DNA from: Streptomyces asiaticus
GTDB lineage: Bacteria; Actinomycetota; Actinomycetes; Streptomycetales; Streptomycetaceae
Direction: 5' to 3'
Assembly (NCBI RefSeq): GCF_018138715.1
Contig: NZ_JAGSHX010000006.1
Span: forward strand, 5,270,001 to 5,334,000
Length of the DNA: 64,000 bases
The translations under genes and the position numbers were made by a program. Every line of letters begins with the position of its first letter. Position 1 is the first letter of the stretch. Below are positions 1 to 8,640 of the stretch, piece by piece. The notes below the pieces were generated by a model that did not search any database, had not been told where the DNA came from, and saw only the letters and a program-made list of their open reading frames with translations.

Positions 1-513
1 CCCACCAAGGGCGCCCGTCTGGGCGGCAGCGCTGCGCACGAGCGGCTCCTGCTGGCGAACCTCGCCACCGCGCTGTTCGAGCACGGCCGGATCACCACCA
101 CCGAGGCAAAGGCCCGCCGCCTGCGCCCGGTCGCGGAGAAGCTGGTCACCAAGGCGAAGAAGGGCGACCTTCACAACCGCCGTCTGGTGCTCCAGACCAT
201 CCGTGACAAGAGCGTCGTGCACACTCTCTTCACCGAGATCGGGCCGCGCTACGAGAACCGGCCGGGTGGCTACACCCGCATCACCAAGATCGGTAACCGT
301 CGTGGCGACAACGCCCCGATGGCGGTCATCGAGCTGGTCGAGGCGCTGACCGTGCAGCAGGAGGCGGTCGGCGAGGCCGAGGCCGCCACCAAGCGGACCG
401 CCAAGGACGCTGCCGGTGACCAGGCCGCCGCGGACCTCAAGAAGGAGACCCCGGCTGCCGAGGCCACCGAGGCTCCGGCCGAGGCCGAGGCCGAGGAGTC
501 GAAGGACGCCTGA
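1..513 (+). CDS. rplQ: 50S ribosomal protein L17 (5' end cut by window)
   Basis: Large-subunit ribosomal protein. The reading frame is open from base 1, beginning [10 protein letters not shown], so only about three N-terminal residues (MPR in homologues) lie outside. The body has the L17 signature ([20 protein letters not shown], then [21 protein letters not shown]). The last 50 or so residues are an Ala/Glu-rich acidic tail ending SKDA, as in other actinobacterial L17 proteins. It is normally the last gene of the rpsM-rpsK-rpsD-rpoA-rplQ operon, with truA downstream. A strong hairpin follows. Confidence 0.97.
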   Translation, partial: PTKGARLGGSAAHERLLLANLATALFEHGRITTTEAKARRLRPVAEKLVTKAKKGDLHNRRLVLQTIRDKSVVHTLFTEIGPRYENRPGGYTRITKIGNRRGDNAPMAVIELVEALTVQQEAVGEAEAATKRTAKDAAGDQAAADLKKETPAAEATEAPAEAEAEESKDA

Positions 514-540
514 GGCGTCCCGACGGCTTTCGTCGTACGG

Positions 541-575
541 ACGGGCCCGCCCCCAGATCCTGGGAGCGGGCCCGT
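541..575 (+). terminator. Hairpin terminator after rplQ
   Basis: A perfect 10-bp inverted repeat (541-550 with 566-575, ACGGGCCCGC/GCGGGCCCGT) encloses a second 5-bp stem (552-556 with 560-564). There is no U-tract, which is usual in Streptomyces. It lies between rplQ and truA, so it may end or attenuate ribosomal operon transcription. The truA start lies only 24 bp further on. Confidence 0.7.
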
Positions 576-598
576 TCCGCATGGAGAGGAACGGTTGG

Positions 599-1465
599 GT
601 GAGTGACGAGGCGGCGCCCGGTTTCGTACGGGTCCGGCTGGATCTGAGTTACGACGGCAAGGACTTCTCGGGCTGGGCCAAGCAGCGCGAGCGGCGCACC
701 GTACAGGGCGAGCTGGAGAGCGCGCTGCGGACGGTGACGCGCTCCGCGGAGACCTTCGAGCTGACCGTCGCGGGCCGCACCGACGCGGGGGTCCACGCCC
801 GCGGCCAGGTGGCGCACGTGGATCTGCCCGAGGCGCTGTGGGCCGAGCACCGGGACAAGCTGCTGCGGCGGCTGGCCGGCCGGCTGCCCCATGACGTACG
901 GGTCTGGCGGGTCGCCGAGGCCCCGTCCGGGTTCAACGCCCGCTTCTCCGCGATCTGGCGGCGCTACGCCTACCGGGTCACCGACCACCCCGGCGGGGTC
1001 GATCCGCTGCTGCGCGGCCATGTGCTGTGGCACGACTGGCCGTTGGACGTGGACGCCATGAACGCGGCCTCGATACGGCTCCTGGGCGAGCACGACTTCG
1101 CCGCGTACTGCAAGAAGCGCGACGGCGCCACCACCATCCGCACCCTCCAGCGGCTGGACTGGGTGCGCGGGGCGGACGGCGTGATCACGGCCACGGTGCG
1201 GGCGGACGCCTTCTGCCACAACATGGTGCGCTCGCTGGTGGGCGCGCTGCTCTTCGTCGGCGACGGGCACCGTCCCCCGGACTGGCCCGCCAAGGTGCTC
1301 TCGGCCGGGCTGCGCGACTCCGCCGTCCATGTCGTACGCCCCCATGGCCTGACCCTGGAGGAGGTCGGCTACCCGGCCGACGACCAACTCGCGGCCCGTA
1401 ACCGCGAGTCCCGCAACAAGCGCTCCCTGCCCGGCGCGACGGCGATCGGTTCCGGCTGCTGCTGA
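599..1465 (+). CDS. truA: tRNA pseudouridine(38-40) synthase TruA
   Basis: Converts uridines 38-40 of the tRNA anticodon arm to pseudouridine. 288 residues from the chosen GTG. The catalytic aspartate lies in the GRTDAGVHA motif (D62). [13 protein letters not shown] near the N-terminus and [19 protein letters not shown] near the C-terminus are typical of the family. The GTG at 599 is preceded by GAGAGGA with 8-nt spacing. The frame is open further upstream, but that part overlaps rplQ and the terminator, and the upstream ATG at 581 lacks a ribosome site. It follows rplQ as in other streptomycetes. Confidence 0.95.
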   Translation: MSDEAAPGFVRVRLDLSYDGKDFSGWAKQRERRTVQGELESALRTVTRSAETFELTVAGRTDAGVHARGQVAHVDLPEALWAEHRDKLLRRLAGRLPHDVRVWRVAEAPSGFNARFSAIWRRYAYRVTDHPGGVDPLLRGHVLWHDWPLDVDAMNAASIRLLGEHDFAAYCKKRDGATTIRTLQRLDWVRGADGVITATVRADAFCHNMVRSLVGALLFVGDGHRPPDWPAKVLSAGLRDSAVHVVRPHGLTLEEVGYPADDQLAARNRESRNKRSLPGATAIGSGCC

Positions 1466-1644
1466 GGTGTGGGGTGGGTGTGGGCGGGCGATCACGGGGT
1501 ACTCGCTACGCGCATCGTGTGCGGATGGCGGGACGAGAACAGGTCACGGCGGGGCGGTGATCGGCATGATGCGGCTTCCGGGGCCCCCGGAAGATCGATA
1601 AAATTTGCCAACCGACAACGGTCGCCGACCGCGAAGGGAACCGC

Positions 1645-2523
1645 GTGACTACCAGCGAGGCCGCTGTGCGAGAGCGCCTGACCAGGGCGCTCCATGAACG
1701 CGGCGAGGAGATCGCCGATCGCTGGGTCGAGCTGCAGATGGAGCAGGCCCTGCTCGACACCGACATCGGGGAGGCCGAACTCCGCGAGGAGGCCGACGCC
1801 TTGATCGAGGCGCTGGTCCCGGGGCTCCAGAGCGGTGTGCCGGTGGACCGCGTGGTGACCTCCAGCCCGGGGCTGCACGAGGCCGTGGTCGGGCTTTCGA
1901 TGCGCCGGGCGCGGGCCGGTGCCACCCCGACGGCGACCGCGCTCGCGGTGCTGGCGCTCAAGGAGGCGCTGCTGAAGGCGGTGCAGCGGGACACCCGGGA
2001 TGCCGAGGAGCTGTTCGCCTCGGCCGTCTTCATGAACCGGCTGCTCGATGTGGCGGGGGCGCTGTCCTTCGAGACGTATGTGGAGGGCCGGGAGGAGATC
2101 ATCCGCCGGCAGAGCCAGCAGCTGATGGAGCAGTCGACGCCGGTGGTGCGGCTGTGGCGGCAGGTGCTGGCCGTGCCGCTGATCGGCACGCTGGACACCG
2201 CCCGGACCCAGGTGGTGATGGAGAATCTGCTCCAGGCCATCCAGGACCATGAGGCGCTGGTCGCGATCATCGACATCACGGGTGTGCCGACGGTGGACAC
2301 CGCCGTCGCCCAGCATCTGATGCAGACCGTGAACGCGGTGCGGCTGATGGGCGCGGACTGTGTGATCAGCGGGGTGCGCCCCTCGATCGCCCAGACCATC
2401 GCCCAGCTCGGCATCGATCTGTCCACCATCCTCACGCGGGCGACGCTGGCCGACGCGCTGGCCGCCGCGATCAAGCTGATCGACGGGCCGGGGCCCGACG
2501 GTGATGAAGGAGACGGTCGATGA
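1645..2523 (+). CDS. RsbR-type stressosome scaffold (STAS domain) protein
   Basis: 292 residues. The first 150 or so form a helical RsbR-type N-terminal sensor region. The C-terminal part (about 165-285) is a STAS domain with the RsbR signature DITGVPTVDT, whose threonine is the usual RsbT phosphorylation site, and ISGVRPSIAQTIAQLG at the second site. In the Bacillus stressosome, RsbR and RsbS form a capsid that holds the kinase RsbT. GTG start with GAAGGGA upstream. The stop overlaps the next start (ATGA), so the five genes to 5614 look translationally coupled. The function is inferred from the family and from the adjacent RsbS and RsbT genes. Confidence 0.85.
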   Translation: MTTSEAAVRERLTRALHERGEEIADRWVELQMEQALLDTDIGEAELREEADALIEALVPGLQSGVPVDRVVTSSPGLHEAVVGLSMRRARAGATPTATALAVLALKEALLKAVQRDTRDAEELFASAVFMNRLLDVAGALSFETYVEGREEIIRRQSQQLMEQSTPVVRLWRQVLAVPLIGTLDTARTQVVMENLLQAIQDHEALVAIIDITGVPTVDTAVAQHLMQTVNAVRLMGADCVISGVRPSIAQTIAQLGIDLSTILTRATLADALAAAIKLIDGPGPDGDEGDGR

Positions 2524-2930
2524 CCGGTCATCGCTCGCCCGGCGTTCCGATTCTGCGACTGGGCGACGTCCTGGTCACCGGCCTGCTCAATGAGCTCGAC
2601 GACCGGACCGCCATCGCCTTCACCGAGGAGCTGACCGAGCGGATCTCGGCCGAGGGCGCCCGCGGGGTGCTCATCGACATCTCCCGGCTGGAGGTCATCG
2701 ACTCCTTCGTGGCCCGGACGCTGATGGAGCTGACCACGGTGGCCCGGCTGCTGGGGGCGCGGGTGATCGTGGCCGGGATGCGACCGCCGGTGGCGATCAC
2801 CCTGGTGGAGCTGGGGATCGAGCTCGTCGGCGTGGAGACCGCACTCAATCCGGAGCAGGGCTTGGCCGCGCTGGGGTGGCGACAGGCCCCACAGCCCCTG
2901 GAAGGGGCCCGACGTGGCACTCCCCGGTGA
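2520..2930 (+). CDS. RsbS-type single-STAS antagonist
   Basis: 136 residues, a single STAS domain with no N-terminal sensor. The conserved phosphorylatable serine sits in IDISRLEVIDSFVARTLME (IDS-F motif). GMRPPVAITLVELGIEL matches the RsbS C-terminal half. RsbS is the minor stressosome component that binds RsbT and releases it on phosphorylation. It overlaps the RsbR-type gene by 4 bp and the RsbT-type gene by 17 bp. The C-terminus (after about residue 115) is longer and less conserved than in Bacillus RsbS. Confidence 0.85.
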   Translation: MTGHRSPGVPILRLGDVLVTGLLNELDDRTAIAFTEELTERISAEGARGVLIDISRLEVIDSFVARTLMELTTVARLLGARVIVAGMRPPVAITLVELGIELVGVETALNPEQGLAALGWRQAPQPLEGARRGTPR

Positions 2931-3393
2931 TTCCATCCTCGCCTCCCCCGGGACCAAGAGGTCCACGCGGTCCGATGGCCGGCGCCCGCCCGCGCCGGCC
3001 TCGTACCCGGTGCGCACGGAGGAGGACCTGCTGACGGTCCGCCACGCGGTGCGCGCGGCCACCGTCGAGGTGGGCTTCGGCCTGGTGGACCAGACCCGTG
3101 TGGTCACGGCCGCCAGCGAACTCGCCCGTAACGCCTATGTCCACGGGGGCGGCGGCACGGTGACCCTGGAGTATCCGCGCGATCCCCGGGGGCGGCGGGG
3201 GCTGCGGCTGATCGTCAAGGACGAGGGGCCGGGGATCGCCGACCTCGACGTGGCGCTCACCGACGGCTTCACCACCGGCTCGGGCCTGGGCCACGGGCTG
3301 GGCGGCGCCCGGCGGCTGATGGACGAGTTCTCGGTGCGCACCGGCCCGGGTGAGGGCACGGTGGTGGTCGCCACTCGCTGGACGGTCCGGTGA
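2914..3393 (+). CDS. RsbT-type serine/threonine kinase
   Basis: 159 residues, a GHKL ATPase of the RsbT family. It shows the N-box SELARNAYVHGGGG, the G1 motif KDEGPGIADLD and the G2 region DGFTTGSGLGHGLGGARRLMDEF, all close to RsbT. The expected role is to phosphorylate the STAS proteins encoded just upstream and then to activate a phosphatase. There is an N-terminal extension of about 35 residues before the domain. If GTG 2914 is the start, the gene overlaps its upstream neighbour by 17 bp; a later start is possible. Confidence 0.88.
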   Translation: MALPGDSILASPGTKRSTRSDGRRPPAPASYPVRTEEDLLTVRHAVRAATVEVGFGLVDQTRVVTAASELARNAYVHGGGGTVTLEYPRDPRGRRGLRLIVKDEGPGIADLDVALTDGFTTGSGLGHGLGGARRLMDEFSVRTGPGEGTVVVATRWTVR

Positions 3394-4409
3394 CCGATAC
3401 CTTCACGGCGCCCACCGTCGAGGTGCGCGTCGACCACCACAGCGCCGTGCATCTGGCCGCCGAGGCGGCGCGTGGGGTGGCCCGGGAGTGCGAGCTGCCG
3501 GGGGCACTGCCCGACCAGGCGGCGGTGATCGCCTCGGAGCTGGCGACCAACCTGGACAAGCACGCCAGCGACGGCACGCTCTACGTCCAGCCACTGCCGC
3601 TGGGCCACGGGGTGGAGATCCTCACCGCCGACCGCGGCCCCGGTATGCACGACCCCGAGCGCTGTCTGGCGGACGGCTACACCACGTCCGGAACGCTGGG
3701 GGTCGGGCTCGGCGCCGTCAAGCGGATGGCGACCCACTTCCAGATGCGCAGCGCCGACGGCAGCCACGCGGGCACCTGGGCCTGCGCCCGGCTCACCGCG
3801 CCGGGCGAGCAGCGGCCGGAGTGGCAGGGGGTGGGCGCGGTCTGTCTGCCCGCAGAGGGGGAGGAGGGCTGTGGCGACGCCCGCGCGATCGTCGACACGG
3901 ACTCCGCCCGCACCGCGGTCGTCCTGGACGGTCTCGGCCACGGCCAGCTGGCCGCCGAGGCGGCCCAGGCGGCGCTGCGGACCTTCCACGCCGACCCCGA
4001 CCGGCCGCTGCCGGAGGTGCTCACCCGGATGAACCGGGCTCTGCGGCACACCCGGGGGGCCGCCGTGGGCGTGCTGCGGCTGTACGCCGAACACGCCGAC
4101 TACTGCGGTATCGGCAACATCCGCGCCCTCGCCCTGACCCACGACAGGGTCCGGCACCGGCTGATCGGGCAGCCCGGTATCGTCGGCTGGGGAATGCCCA
4201 CCCCCCGCGTCCACGACTTCCCGCTGCCCCAGGGCGGTACGGCGGTGCTGCACAGCGACGGCATCGACGCCCGCTGGTCGCTCGACCCGCCCCCGTCCGT
4301 GCTCCGCCTCCCGCCGCCCCTGTTGTCCGCCGCACTCGCCCATGGCCATCGCCGCGTCCGCGACGACGCCACGGTGCTCGCGGCCAGGTCCCCCTTAAGG
4401 CTTCCATGA
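3390..4409 (+). CDS. GHKL ATPase fused to SpoIIE/PP2C phosphatase (RsbX-like)
   Basis: 339 residues with two domains. Residues 1-130 repeat the RsbT-like kinase fold (ASELATNLDKHASDG, ADRGPGMHDPERCLADGYTTSGTLGVGLGAVKRM). Residues about 150-335 are a SpoIIE-type phosphatase (VLDGLGHGQLAAEAAQAAL, LHSDGIDARW). A protein of this layout would dephosphorylate STAS partners and reset the stressosome, as RsbX does. It starts inside the stop of the RsbT gene (GTGA) and its own stop overlaps the next ATG. The leucine codon at 4395-4397, four residues before the end, is TTA, the rare bldA-dependent codon. Confidence 0.85.
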   Translation: MTDTFTAPTVEVRVDHHSAVHLAAEAARGVARECELPGALPDQAAVIASELATNLDKHASDGTLYVQPLPLGHGVEILTADRGPGMHDPERCLADGYTTSGTLGVGLGAVKRMATHFQMRSADGSHAGTWACARLTAPGEQRPEWQGVGAVCLPAEGEEGCGDARAIVDTDSARTAVVLDGLGHGQLAAEAAQAALRTFHADPDRPLPEVLTRMNRALRHTRGAAVGVLRLYAEHADYCGIGNIRALALTHDRVRHRLIGQPGIVGWGMPTPRVHDFPLPQGGTAVLHSDGIDARWSLDPPPSVLRLPPPLLSAALAHGHRRVRDDATVLAARSPLRLP

Positions 4410-5614
4410 CGACGAGGAACCTCACCTGCGCCACGACGGCGGGGCTCAGTCGGGCCGTTCGGGCGCTGGCCCGGGAGCACGCCCTGGACCCCGCGGTCCG
4501 GGCGCGCCTTGTGCTGTCCGCCGCCGAGGCCGCCGGGGCGGCGCTGCGGGCCGGGCGGGAGACGGGCCTCACATGGGCGTACGACCCGGCCGAGGGGCTG
4601 CTCACGGTGGGCTTGCGGACCCCGGGCGATACCGGTCCGGTGGCGGGGGACCTCCCGATGGCCCCCGACGAGGTGACCGAGGGCGAGGTGGTCTGGCGCC
4701 TCCCGGCGTCACCCCCATCCGACGCCGCGGGCGAGGCGCCCGGCGAGGACGCCCTGGCCGCGGAGGAGCTGCGCGCGGTCGTGGCCGCCGCCGACGCCCT
4801 CACCTCCGAGCACCGCCGGCTCAAGGACGAACTCGCGGAGACCAACAGCGGGGTGCTCGCCCTCTACGTCCAGCTCGACGAGCGGGACAAGCAGTTGCGC
4901 ACCGCGCACGGCCAGACCCTGCGGGAGCTGGAGGACGCGCTGCGCCCGGCGCCCATCAAGGCCGACGGTCTCGAACTCGCCGTGCACTACGAACCGGCCG
5001 GCACCGACGCGCCGACCGGCGGGGATCTGTACGACTGGTTCGTGCTGCCCGACGGCACCGTCCACATCACCATCGTGGACGCCCTGGGCCATGGGGTGAC
5101 CAGTACGCGCAGCGCGCTCAACGTCACCCACGCGGTGCGCACCCTGGCCCTGGAGGGCCACCGGCTCGAGTCGATCGTGGGCCGCACCGACGAGATCCTG
5201 CGCCCCTTCGACCGATCCGTGATGGCCACCGTGCAGCTCGCCCGGATCGATCCGGCCTCCGGTGAGCTGTGGCTGGCCAATGGGAGCCATCCGCCGGCGC
5301 TGCTGCTGCGCCGCGACGGGACGGCCCGGTATCTGGAGGCCCGGGGGCGGGGGATCGGCTTTCCGCTGCCCGGCAGCGAGACCCCGCTGACCGAGCGGCT
5401 GGCCCCCGGGGACCTCCTCCTGCTCTACACCGACGGTCTCACCGAGAGCCGCCGGGACCCGATCGAGGGCGAGAAGCGCCTGATCGAGGCCGCGCACAAG
5501 CATCTGCGGAGCCCGACGGAGGAGGTCCCCGGCGCCATCGCGGAGGATATGCACACGGTGATCCTGCATCCGGATGACACCCTCGCGCTGGCGGTGCGGC
5601 TCACCGGTCAGTGA
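4406..5614 (+). CDS. SpoIIE/PP2C-family phosphatase with coiled coil (RsbU-like)
   Basis: 402 residues. An N-terminal region of about 110 residues resembles a degenerate GHKL fold (LSRAVRALAREHALDPAVRARLVLSA). A likely coiled coil follows (EELRAVVAAADALTSEHRRLKDELAETN and on). The C-terminal phosphatase domain carries the metal-binding motifs GGDLYDWF and DALGHGV and the late motif LLYTDGLTE. It is the likely output phosphatase that released RsbT would activate. ATGA overlap with the preceding gene. No sigma factor or anti-sigma gene follows, so the target protein is unknown. Confidence 0.85.
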   Translation: MTTRNLTCATTAGLSRAVRALAREHALDPAVRARLVLSAAEAAGAALRAGRETGLTWAYDPAEGLLTVGLRTPGDTGPVAGDLPMAPDEVTEGEVVWRLPASPPSDAAGEAPGEDALAAEELRAVVAAADALTSEHRRLKDELAETNSGVLALYVQLDERDKQLRTAHGQTLRELEDALRPAPIKADGLELAVHYEPAGTDAPTGGDLYDWFVLPDGTVHITIVDALGHGVTSTRSALNVTHAVRTLALEGHRLESIVGRTDEILRPFDRSVMATVQLARIDPASGELWLANGSHPPALLLRRDGTARYLEARGRGIGFPLPGSETPLTERLAPGDLLLLYTDGLTESRRDPIEGEKRLIEAAHKHLRSPTEEVPGAIAEDMHTVILHPDDTLALAVRLTGQ

Positions 5615-6135
5615 TCGGCGGCCGGGCCGAGGCGCTGCCGCGGGATACGGCCCCGCCGGAGGTCCCGCTGACGGGGGACCGGAGGCGGGAGCGGGCGCTC
5701 GTCGTGCGGCTGGGCACGGACCAGCTGCTCGAACAGGGGACGCGCCGCGACCAGCGCCTCCCGCATCCGCTCCGTGGCCGTCTCGCCCTCGTGCACCCGC
5801 GCCGCCATGGCGTGCAGCCGGCGGTAGCCCTCGATCTCCTCGGGGTGACGGACGGACAGCGCGTCCATCCGCTTCTCCTCGGACTCGGCCGGATAGCCGC
5901 GGTCCACGGCCAACGCGCCCAGCAGCCGGTCGGCTTCGTGCAGGGCCCATCCGGGGGAGTCCACGAACCGCTCCTGCAAGCCCGCCCACCGTGCCGCGTA
6001 CTGCTCCCTGGCTTCCGAGGGCAGGCTTCGGACCGGCAGCTCGCCCTTGCGGCCCTGCCGCACCGAGGGGGCGATCACAAGACCGGCGATGGCGGCCAGT
6101 GCCGCCAGCAGGATGATGAGCGTGACAGTTGACAT
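5608..6135 (-). CDS. Small membrane-anchored protein of unknown function
   Basis: 175 residues, convergent with the phosphatase gene and overlapping its end by 7 bp. The N-terminus (STVTLIILLAALAAIAGLVIAPSV) is a single transmembrane segment. The rest is a soluble helical part rich in Glu, Arg and Ala (ARWAGLQERFVDSPGWALHEADRLL and so on), ending in a Pro/Arg-rich tail. No catalytic motif is recognised. The orientation of the anchor suggests the soluble part is cytoplasmic. It may be a stress-module partner, but only by proximity. Confidence 0.7.
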   Translation of the reverse strand: MSTVTLIILLAALAAIAGLVIAPSVRQGRKGELPVRSLPSEAREQYAARWAGLQERFVDSPGWALHEADRLLGALAVDRGYPAESEEKRMDALSVRHPEEIEGYRRLHAMAARVHEGETATERMREALVAARPLFEQLVRAQPHDERPLPPPVPRQRDLRRGRIPRQRLGPAADH

Positions 6136-6234
6136 CGCTGTGCCTTCCGCAGAGATTTTCCTCGCTCGAGGCTGGTATCACCGAGTGTTACCGGTGATCT
6201 GGGCGGCAAACACGGCACCTTTGGACCGAGTCCC

Positions 6235-8334
6235 TCAATTCCCTGTGGTGACGGAGATGATGGCGAGGTCACCGGTGCGGGTGAGGTGGGGGCGAACACC
6301 GTGAGTGATCGGAAAGAGGTCCGTTTTGTCGCGGTCCACGATGTCGCCGACGATGCGTCCGACCCGGATCGGGGTCCCGCCCCGGGCTGACTTATGGAGC
6401 GTCAGGGTCCAGCCGGCGGCGTCCCCTTCGCCGTCACGGGCCTCCCGGATCCGCTCGTACGGGACGGTGAAGCGGAACCGTCCGCCGTCGAGCGCCGTGA
6501 CCCCGGTGAGAAACGGGCGGGCCGGGCCCTTGGACGGGGTGGCCACCGCGGTCGGCGCGGCGTCGGGCCCGAACCGCGCCCCGTGCAGGGTCCCTTCGAC
6601 GGCGATCCCCTCGGCGTCCAGGCGGATCACCCGGGCCTCGGCGTGGGCCGGGCGCCGCCAGGCGCGCAGCGCGAGATAGCCGTCGACGGTGGGGTACGGG
6701 ATCCACCAGGTGAACGGGGAGCCGGGCAGCGGCTCCAGGTCCAGCAGCCCGCGCCCCTCGGCGAAGCGGCAGCCGACCCGGCGGCGCACCCCGTCGGAGG
6801 GGCGGACCACATGCAGATCCCAGCGGCCCTCGTCGAGGTCGAGCGTCGCCCGGTCGAGCGTGGCCGTCCAGGGCGCGGACGGCGCGCCGCCGACCGGGGG
6901 CAGCAGCGGTACGTGGAACGGGGGCTCGTCGCTCTTGCGGCGGGTGACGGTCAGTTCGAGCCCGCCGCCGTGCAGACCGGCGGGCTCCAGCAGCACCGCC
7001 AGATTGCCCTCGGCGGTGACCCGGCAGGACGCGACGGGCCGCAGGGGTTTGCGGATCAGCTGCTTGACCGCGCCCTTGAGGGTGCCGGTCAGCGGCGCTC
7101 CGGCCGACCGGGCCAGCAAGGGCGCGGCCACCCGGCGCCGGTGGGCCGGGGCCGCGGCGCCGCGGGCGGTGTGGAGCTCCTCGATCAGTCGCTCGTAACT
7201 GGCCGCCACGCGCTCGGGTGCGTATCGCTGCGCCGCGATCCGGGCCGCCGCGCCCATCGAGCGGCGCAGTTCGTCGTCCTCGATCAGGGTCAGCAGCCCC
7301 TTGGCGATCCCGTCCGCGTCGCCGACCGGCACCAGCAGTCCGTCCCGGCCATCGGTGATGATCTCGCCCGGACCGTGCGGGCAGTCGGTGGCGACCACGG
7401 GCACCCCGCAGTGCATCGCCTCGACGATCGTCATGCCGAACGACTCCTCGCGGGAGGTGACGGCGGCGATCGCGCCCTTGGCCCACTCGGTCTCGATGGG
7501 GGAGTAGGCGCCCATCAGGGTGATGTGATCGGCCAGCCCGAGCTCGTCGATCTGGCGGCGCAGGGAGGGGAGTTGGGGGCCGCGGCCGTAGATGCGCAAC
7601 CGCCAGTCGGGGTGTTTGGCGGCCACCTTTTCCCAGGCGGCCACCAGCAGGTCGTAGCGCTTGACGGGGATCAGCCGGCCCGCGGCCACGACGAGTTTGG
7701 CGCGGCCGTCGGAGGGCTCGATCCCGGTGGCGGGCACCCCGTTGGGCAGGGCGGTCAGCCGGGTGGTGACACCGGGGAGATGGGCCCGGTGGGTGGCCGC
7801 GTCGGCCTCGGAGACGGAGGTGTACGCGTCGAGGTGGGGGATCGCGGCGTCGCAGGCGGCGCGGATCTCGGCGCGGTGGGTGCCGTGGAGGCGGTGCTCC
7901 TGGCCGATCCGCAGAAAGCGGCCGGATCGGCCGAGCGCGGCGAGGTAGATGACCAGTCCGGGGCGGGTGGCGATGACGACATCGGCGTCGGTGCGGTCGA
8001 GGTACTCGGCGACGCGTTCGTCGGTGAGCGCGTTGAAGTTGGTGGTGCCCTTGGCCTCGGCGGCGGGGATGTGGGCGCTGGGCCGGGTCAGCAGCGGATG
8101 GCCGAGGTCGGCGGCGCGGCGCCCGGCGTGGGGCCGGTCCTCGTGGGGGCGCAGATCGATCAGGGGGCTGAGCCGCACGGCGGGGTGCAGGGGGAGGTTC
8201 GGGGTGTCGATGGTGCGGATCAGGGAGACGATCTCCACGGTGTGGTGGGCGGCGAGCGCCCCGGCCACATTGAAGGTCGACCGGATGGTTCCGCCGATGC
8301 CATAGGCGTTGTGGAGCAGGAAAGAAATCTTCAT
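6235..8334 (-). CDS. GT4-family glycosyltransferase with long C-terminal domain
   Basis: 699 residues from ATG at 8334 (MKISFLLHNAYGIGGT); upstream in-frame sequence has no coding character. Residues 1-400 form a GT-B glycosyltransferase of family 4: N-terminal Gly loop GIGGTIRS, GRLIPVKRYDLLVAAW at the nucleotide-sugar domain, and ESFGMTIVEAMHCGVPVVATD with the donor-binding Glu. The last 290 residues or so form a separate beta-rich region of no recognised family. The acceptor is unknown; it probably decorates a cell-envelope glycan. A divergent lipoprotein gene lies upstream. Confidence 0.85.
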   Translation of the reverse strand: MKISFLLHNAYGIGGTIRSTFNVAGALAAHHTVEIVSLIRTIDTPNLPLHPAVRLSPLIDLRPHEDRPHAGRRAADLGHPLLTRPSAHIPAAEAKGTTNFNALTDERVAEYLDRTDADVVIATRPGLVIYLAALGRSGRFLRIGQEHRLHGTHRAEIRAACDAAIPHLDAYTSVSEADAATHRAHLPGVTTRLTALPNGVPATGIEPSDGRAKLVVAAGRLIPVKRYDLLVAAWEKVAAKHPDWRLRIYGRGPQLPSLRRQIDELGLADHITLMGAYSPIETEWAKGAIAAVTSREESFGMTIVEAMHCGVPVVATDCPHGPGEIITDGRDGLLVPVGDADGIAKGLLTLIEDDELRRSMGAAARIAAQRYAPERVAASYERLIEELHTARGAAAPAHRRRVAAPLLARSAGAPLTGTLKGAVKQLIRKPLRPVASCRVTAEGNLAVLLEPAGLHGGGLELTVTRRKSDEPPFHVPLLPPVGGAPSAPWTATLDRATLDLDEGRWDLHVVRPSDGVRRRVGCRFAEGRGLLDLEPLPGSPFTWWIPYPTVDGYLALRAWRRPAHAEARVIRLDAEGIAVEGTLHGARFGPDAAPTAVATPSKGPARPFLTGVTALDGGRFRFTVPYERIREARDGEGDAAGWTLTLHKSARGGTPIRVGRIVGDIVDRDKTDLFPITHGVRPHLTRTGDLAIISVTTGN

Positions 8335-8640
8335 GGTGATGTACGCGCGGCAGGGCTGAACTGCCGCGACGTGCCCTCCCCTCCGAGGCCGTGCTTCGTT
8401 CTGGTTCCGAGCCAGGCTGCATTGCGCCGATATGGGGCCGGTGTGATGCCGGTATGGAACCAGTAAGGATTGATCGGTCCGTAAGACTGGCTGGGGCCGC
8501 GAAGGTTGCTTATGCGTGTGGTGATATGGGATCCACCACATTCGGAAAAGGGATTACAACCTTCCCCGGGGTCTGGGAGTCTGCGGGATGTCCGTGCGGT
8601 GGCCGTACGGGCCCGATACCGACCAGGGGTGGACAGAGAA
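8335..8640. promoter_or_regulatory. Divergent intergenic region, glycosyltransferase / lipoprotein
   Basis: 306 bp between two divergent starts, less G+C-rich than its surroundings (for example around 8460-8560). It must hold promoters for both genes. I could not assign a convincing -35/-10 pair, and there is no repeat or RNA motif that I recognise. Confidence 0.4.
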
